Assembly: GCF_037975245.1 (NCBI RefSeq)
Contig: NC_092567.1
Span: forward strand, 18,092,376 to 18,156,375
Length of the DNA: 64,000 nt
Reading direction: 5' to 3'
DNA from: Apostichopus japonicus
Taxonomy: Eukaryota > Echinodermata > Holothuroidea > Aspidochirotida > Stichopodidae
This document shows, one piece after another, positions 63,001-64,000 of the stretch. How positions within the stretch are numbered: position 1 is the first letter of the stretch; each line of letters opens with the position of its first letter. The position numbers were made by a program, and so were the translations under genes. The notes below the pieces were generated by a model. It was not told where the DNA came from. It searched no databases and saw nothing but the letters and a program-made list of their open reading frames with translations.

Positions 63001-64000
63001 TTAATTAAAACTTGTTTCGGACATCACTGGTGTTTCGGACATCACACACATGGACGGAAAAATTGAAATGGTTATAAAATCAAAACGGAAGAGTGGAAGA
63101 GTGTCATGTACATACTGTAGTTGGGGGAGTACTTATGCTTTAATTAGAGTAACAAAACAGTCTTGTGGGTTTTAACATACTTCATATATTAGATGCTTCA
63201 TGACGTTTCGGACATCACCAAATTGTGGACGGAAACATTTTGCATGTTGTTTAACTTCATTCTGTAGTAAAATGTGGCTGAATGGACATGCATCTGATAT
63301 ATATTTTATTTGATACAACTATGACAGTATTGAAAAGGCACACCACTGTCAACATTTGTTATTTAACCCCAGACTATGCCACTCATAAATTGGTGTATAA
63401 ATGTGGACGGAAAAAGTGATGTCCGAAACACTGGTCCAGTTTCGCAATAATTCGCAAATTCATCGATGAAATTTTCTGAAATATTTATGAGAGGGAACCT
63501 ATAGCCACAAAGTTCAATCATGACAAAATTTGGAGTACTCCTCTTTTGGAGTTGAGAATAGATCAAAGTACAAATTGTGCAGTTTGAAAACGGCAACATT
63601 TTCCGTCCACATTTCGGCACTTCTGGGAGTATAGCATACCATACGCATATCTCAGGAAATTGTCTATGCTATGGTAGGTACAGCTAGGTGGACTCTCACC
63701 ATGGGGATAATATTTGTATCTCTAGAATCTCTAATTATTTTGTCACAATGCTCCAAATGCCATTTATGCTAATTTGGGCGCTTTAACGTGAACAGACCCA
63801 TACCTTAGTTAAGGAGTAGCAGTAGTTGGAGAAAATAGATCTTTGTAGAATAATTTGCTTCATGTTTTCGTGTCTTTATTCATAAAAACTGAACATTACA
63901 AGAACTCACCACGATGCCATTTTTCCAAAGTATTCGCCACATCCTTCCTCCCCATAGTATTGTAGAAGAAATCCCATAGGTTGCGGGCATCTACGATGTC
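41903..64000 (-). CDS. SEFIR-domain adaptor gene, Act1/CIKS (TRAF3IP2)-like, last five exons
   Basis: Exons on the minus strand: 64000-63910 (continues off the window), 57533-57147, 48846-48698, 43667-43585 and 42095-41903. Every junction matches in phase (1, 1, 0, 2). The last three exons make a SEFIR domain of about 130 residues: VLITYAMHDEPKAVDLGLHL at the start, VILDNP, a hydrophobic strand ASAVVVVYSSYYRQ, and YIYSLMKEEH plus VFYPMYK near the end. SEFIR domains join IL-17 receptors to the adaptor Act1. Here the domain sits at the extreme C-terminus, follows a Ser-rich linker, and no transmembrane segment is seen in the exons before it, which fits Act1 better than a receptor. U-box and N-terminal regions are outside or absent. 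Intron lengths are 5-9 kb except the last. Confidence 0.88.
42096..43004. other. SEFIR last intron, part
   Basis: Intronic. It holds a short AAT run at 42174-42190 and a poly-A stretch; otherwise nothing recognised. Confidence 0.6.
43005..43356. mobile_element. MITE with TTAA target duplication, copy 2
   Basis: 352 bp. Ends AGGGAGTGAAGACTCGCGC and, in reverse complement, AGGCATTGAAGACTTGCCCC. Exact TTAA flanks (43001-43004, 43357-43360), the target site of piggyBac, Kolobok and Sola3 elements. It is inverted relative to copy 1 at 19291-19646. It lies in the last SEFIR intron. Confidence 0.88.
43585..43667 (-). CDS. SEFIR gene, central SEFIR exon (83 bp)
   Basis: 83 nt between acceptor CTTTCTTCTCGTAG and donor GTAAGG, phase 0 to 2, fitting both neighbours. 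It encodes ASAVVVVYSSYYRQEILAKP, the buried strand and YK-like segment expected in the middle of SEFIR. Its acceptor and first 23 nt lie in a tandem duplication. Confidence 0.88.
43645..43850. repeat. 103-bp tandem duplication over a splice acceptor
   Basis: Units 43645-43747 and 43748-43850 share long identical stretches (for example AAAAGAATATTCAAACTAA and TCAACTTCAAATGGTCAAAG). The first unit includes the acceptor and first 23 nt of the 83-bp SEFIR exon; the second keeps an AG and GCTTCAGCC but has lost the pyrimidine-rich tract. Confidence 0.9.
44169..44215 (+). repeat. 45-bp dispersed repeat, copy 1 of 4
   Basis: Shares TGCTRAGGTTGTGAGGAGAC then AGGTAAGYGAGGAGC with 50779-50827, 56814-56860 and 58145-58190, all in plus orientation and all in SEFIR introns. 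It contains a perfect-looking donor sequence (CAGGTAAG) on the strand opposite the gene. Confidence 0.8.
45540..46025. repeat. Minisatellite of ACACCCTGCATACAC-type units
   Basis: Dozens of variable 12-20 bp units built from CTAACACCCTGCATACAC with interspersed TACCATAC. The long minus-strand frames (45526-46015) derive from the repeat. Confidence 0.93.
48698..48846 (-). CDS. SEFIR gene, exon encoding start of SEFIR domain
   Basis: 149 nt between acceptor TTTTTTTGCAG and donor GTAAAT, phase 1 to 0. It encodes VLITYAMHDEPKAVDLGLHL and then NFHGFEVILD, the first strand and helix of a SEFIR/TIR-like fold, and a basic segment. Confidence 0.9.
50330..50480. repeat. Cryptically simple ATATCAT sequence
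   Basis: Short overlapping repeats of ATATCAT, ATAATATA and TATCAG without a fixed period. Confidence 0.85.
50779..50827 (+). repeat. 45-bp dispersed repeat, copy 2 of 4
   Basis: AGAACGAGAGTGCTGAGGTT, then GTGAGGAGGCATGTAAGTGA. See copy 1 at 44169. Confidence 0.75.
52923..52982. repeat. 12-bp minisatellite, 5 copies
   Basis: Tandem CTAGATTTCAGG-type units, diverging toward the right end. Confidence 0.88.
53148..53420. repeat. Diverged tandem duplication, about 142-bp period
   Basis: Both halves share AATTGTARCGACYGGTTC, TTTGTGATAC, ACATTAATTAT and CAATAAATCATTC in order. Divergence is well above that of the neighbouring 344- and 152-bp duplications. Confidence 0.82.
54059..54743. repeat. 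344-bp tandem duplication, nearly identical
   Basis: Units 54059-54402 and 54403-54743 differ by only a few bases (for example GATCATACC versus GATAATACC and a poly-T length change). Very recent. Confidence 0.95.
54977..55273. repeat. 152-bp tandem duplication
   Basis: Units 54977-55128 and 55129-55273 share CATTCTGATTTTCCATTGTA through AACAAATATTTTATCAAG, with a small indel in the centre. Confidence 0.95.
56203..56290 (+). repeat. tRNA-derived SINE head (third type)
   Basis: A box ATAGCCTAGTGGTTAGGGTG and an excellent B box GGGTTCGAAACCC. TCCA pairs with TGGA as a short acceptor stem. The following sequence (GGTTGGAAGTTTTTTCACTG) is not tRNA. I see no second copy in this window. Confidence 0.75.
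56617..56665. repeat. 7-bp minisatellite CGCCCAA
   Basis: Five to six tandem CGCCCAA / CACCCAA units. Confidence 0.85.
56814..56860 (+). repeat. 45-bp dispersed repeat, copy 3 of 4
   Basis: AGAACAAGTGTTCTGAGGTT, then GTGAGGGGACAGGTAAGCAA. See copy 1 at 44169. Confidence 0.78.
57147..57533 (-). CDS. SEFIR gene, Ser-rich linker exon
   Basis: 387 nt between an acceptor with a long pyrimidine tract (ending AATACAG) and donor GTAAGT, phase 1 on both sides. The 129 residues are rich in Ser, Thr and Pro (for example TASLHSTSSGSTSSLPRE), probably disordered, with no membrane segment. Confidence 0.85.
57783..57946 (-). repeat. SINE-B, internally deleted copy
   Basis: Reverse complement of the family at 20728-21016: GTGGCCGAGTGGATAAAGG in the A box, CCATAAGCCCTTGCGG in the body and an ATC-rich tail. 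The B-box region and the stretch after it are deleted. Confidence 0.87.
58145..58190 (+). repeat. 45-bp dispersed repeat, copy 4 of 4
   Basis: GGAGACAGGTAAGTGAGGAG then CGAAGGCGAAG. The left half is more diverged. See copy 1 at 44169. Confidence 0.7.
60115..60345 (-). repeat. SINE-A, full copy in inverse orientation
   Basis: Reverse complement of 18301-18540 along its length, from the tRNA-like head (CAGTGGTTAACGCC) to the three hairpin blocks and the CCTGCTTGCAGG end. It is nested inside the 5.26-kb transposon, so it is younger than that insertion. Confidence 0.9.
61779..62179. mobile_element. hAT MITE, 401 bp, nested
   Basis: Perfect 16-bp inverted ends CAGGGTTGTCCAACCT and an exact 8-bp duplication, CTGTAGAC, on both sides (61771-61778 and 62180-62187). 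The interior is GC-richer near the left end (CGGCCCGCGGGCC). It is inside the 5.26-kb transposon. Confidence 0.95.
63910..64000 (-). CDS. SEFIR gene, partial exon at window edge
   Basis: Open from the edge to donor GTGAGT, phase 1 out. It encodes 30 residues (core NLWDFFYNTMGRKDVANTLE), amphipathic and likely helical. It might be the end of a helical domain such as a Death fold, but I cannot show this. Its phase fits the next exon. The right end of the 5.26-kb transposon is only 110 bp away. Confidence 0.75.

Larger units (their letters stand above)
58537..63799. mobile_element. 5.26-kb non-autonomous transposon of unknown superfamily, with subterminal motif clusters
   Basis: The terminal inverted repeat is identical for 26 bp, GGGTCTGTTCACGTTAAAGC followed by GCCCAA, and the flanks show a 4-bp repeat, ATAC (58533-58536 and 63800-63803). 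Eleven copies of GTTTCGGACATCAC (one with a mismatch) lie in two clusters, 59061-59675 and 62819-63429; none occurs in the middle or elsewhere in the window. A second motif, TGGACGGAAA, recurs in the right cluster (63051, 63226, 63404). No open frame longer than about 80 codons. A SINE-A and a hAT MITE are nested inside. It fills most of the first SEFIR intron visible here. Superfamily not assigned. Confidence 0.85.

Noticed and set aside
58537-63799. Assignment of the 5.26-kb element to hAT or piggyBac
   Set aside because: The ends start GGG, the apparent duplication is 4 bp and not TTAA, and no transposase is present.

Overview
This is AT-rich, intron-rich eukaryotic nuclear DNA from an animal, most likely a marine invertebrate and probably a deuterostome. 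The evidence is spliced Cys-loop receptor and SEFIR genes with GT-AG introns in matching phase, tRNA-derived SINEs, and a large load of hAT-type DNA transposons. No gene here fixes the species; an echinoderm would fit.

Three protein-coding genes can be reconstructed from exon phase, all on the minus strand. (1) 6.6-11.5 kb: a Ser/Thr protein kinase, 5 exons visible. The catalytic loop reads HCD rather than HRD, and a 4-bp tandem duplication just before the DFG motif breaks the frame. (2) 14.6-26.2 kb: a nicotinic-acetylcholine-receptor-like subunit from signal peptide to TM4 in 8 exons. It keeps the 13-residue Cys-loop, vicinal cysteines in loop C and the classic 45-bp and 110-bp exons. Two binding-site tryptophans appear to be replaced. 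(3) 41.9-64 kb, running off the right edge: the last five exons of a gene whose protein ends in a SEFIR domain, most like Act1/CIKS (TRAF3IP2), the IL-17 receptor adaptor.

The rest is mobile and repetitive DNA. A 3.3-kb hAT element at 27.8-31.1 kb has matching ends, a near-perfect 8-bp target duplication and a decayed transposase. At least five more elements at 1.6, 9.7, 15.5, 23.7 and 25.7 kb have CA-starting terminal inverted repeats of related sequence and 7-8-bp target duplications, and carry no gene. In the first visible SEFIR intron lies a 5.26-kb element (58537-63799) with 26-bp perfect terminal inverted repeats and eleven copies of a 14-bp motif clustered near its two ends. Nested in it are a 401-bp hAT MITE with an exact 8-bp duplication and a SINE. 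It is the least familiar object in the window. Two SINE families have two or three copies each, and a TTAA-flanked MITE has two.

Simple repeats are striking: about 105 units of CATC, an AAT array that flips into ATT, three long TA tracts, several minisatellites, and recent tandem duplications of 103, 152 and 344 bp in SEFIR introns, one of which copies a splice acceptor. The left 6 kb and most of 31-41.9 kb show no convincing gene; part of the latter could be a long 3' UTR of the SEFIR gene. The three genes are not an operon and nothing in the sequence shows that they act together.
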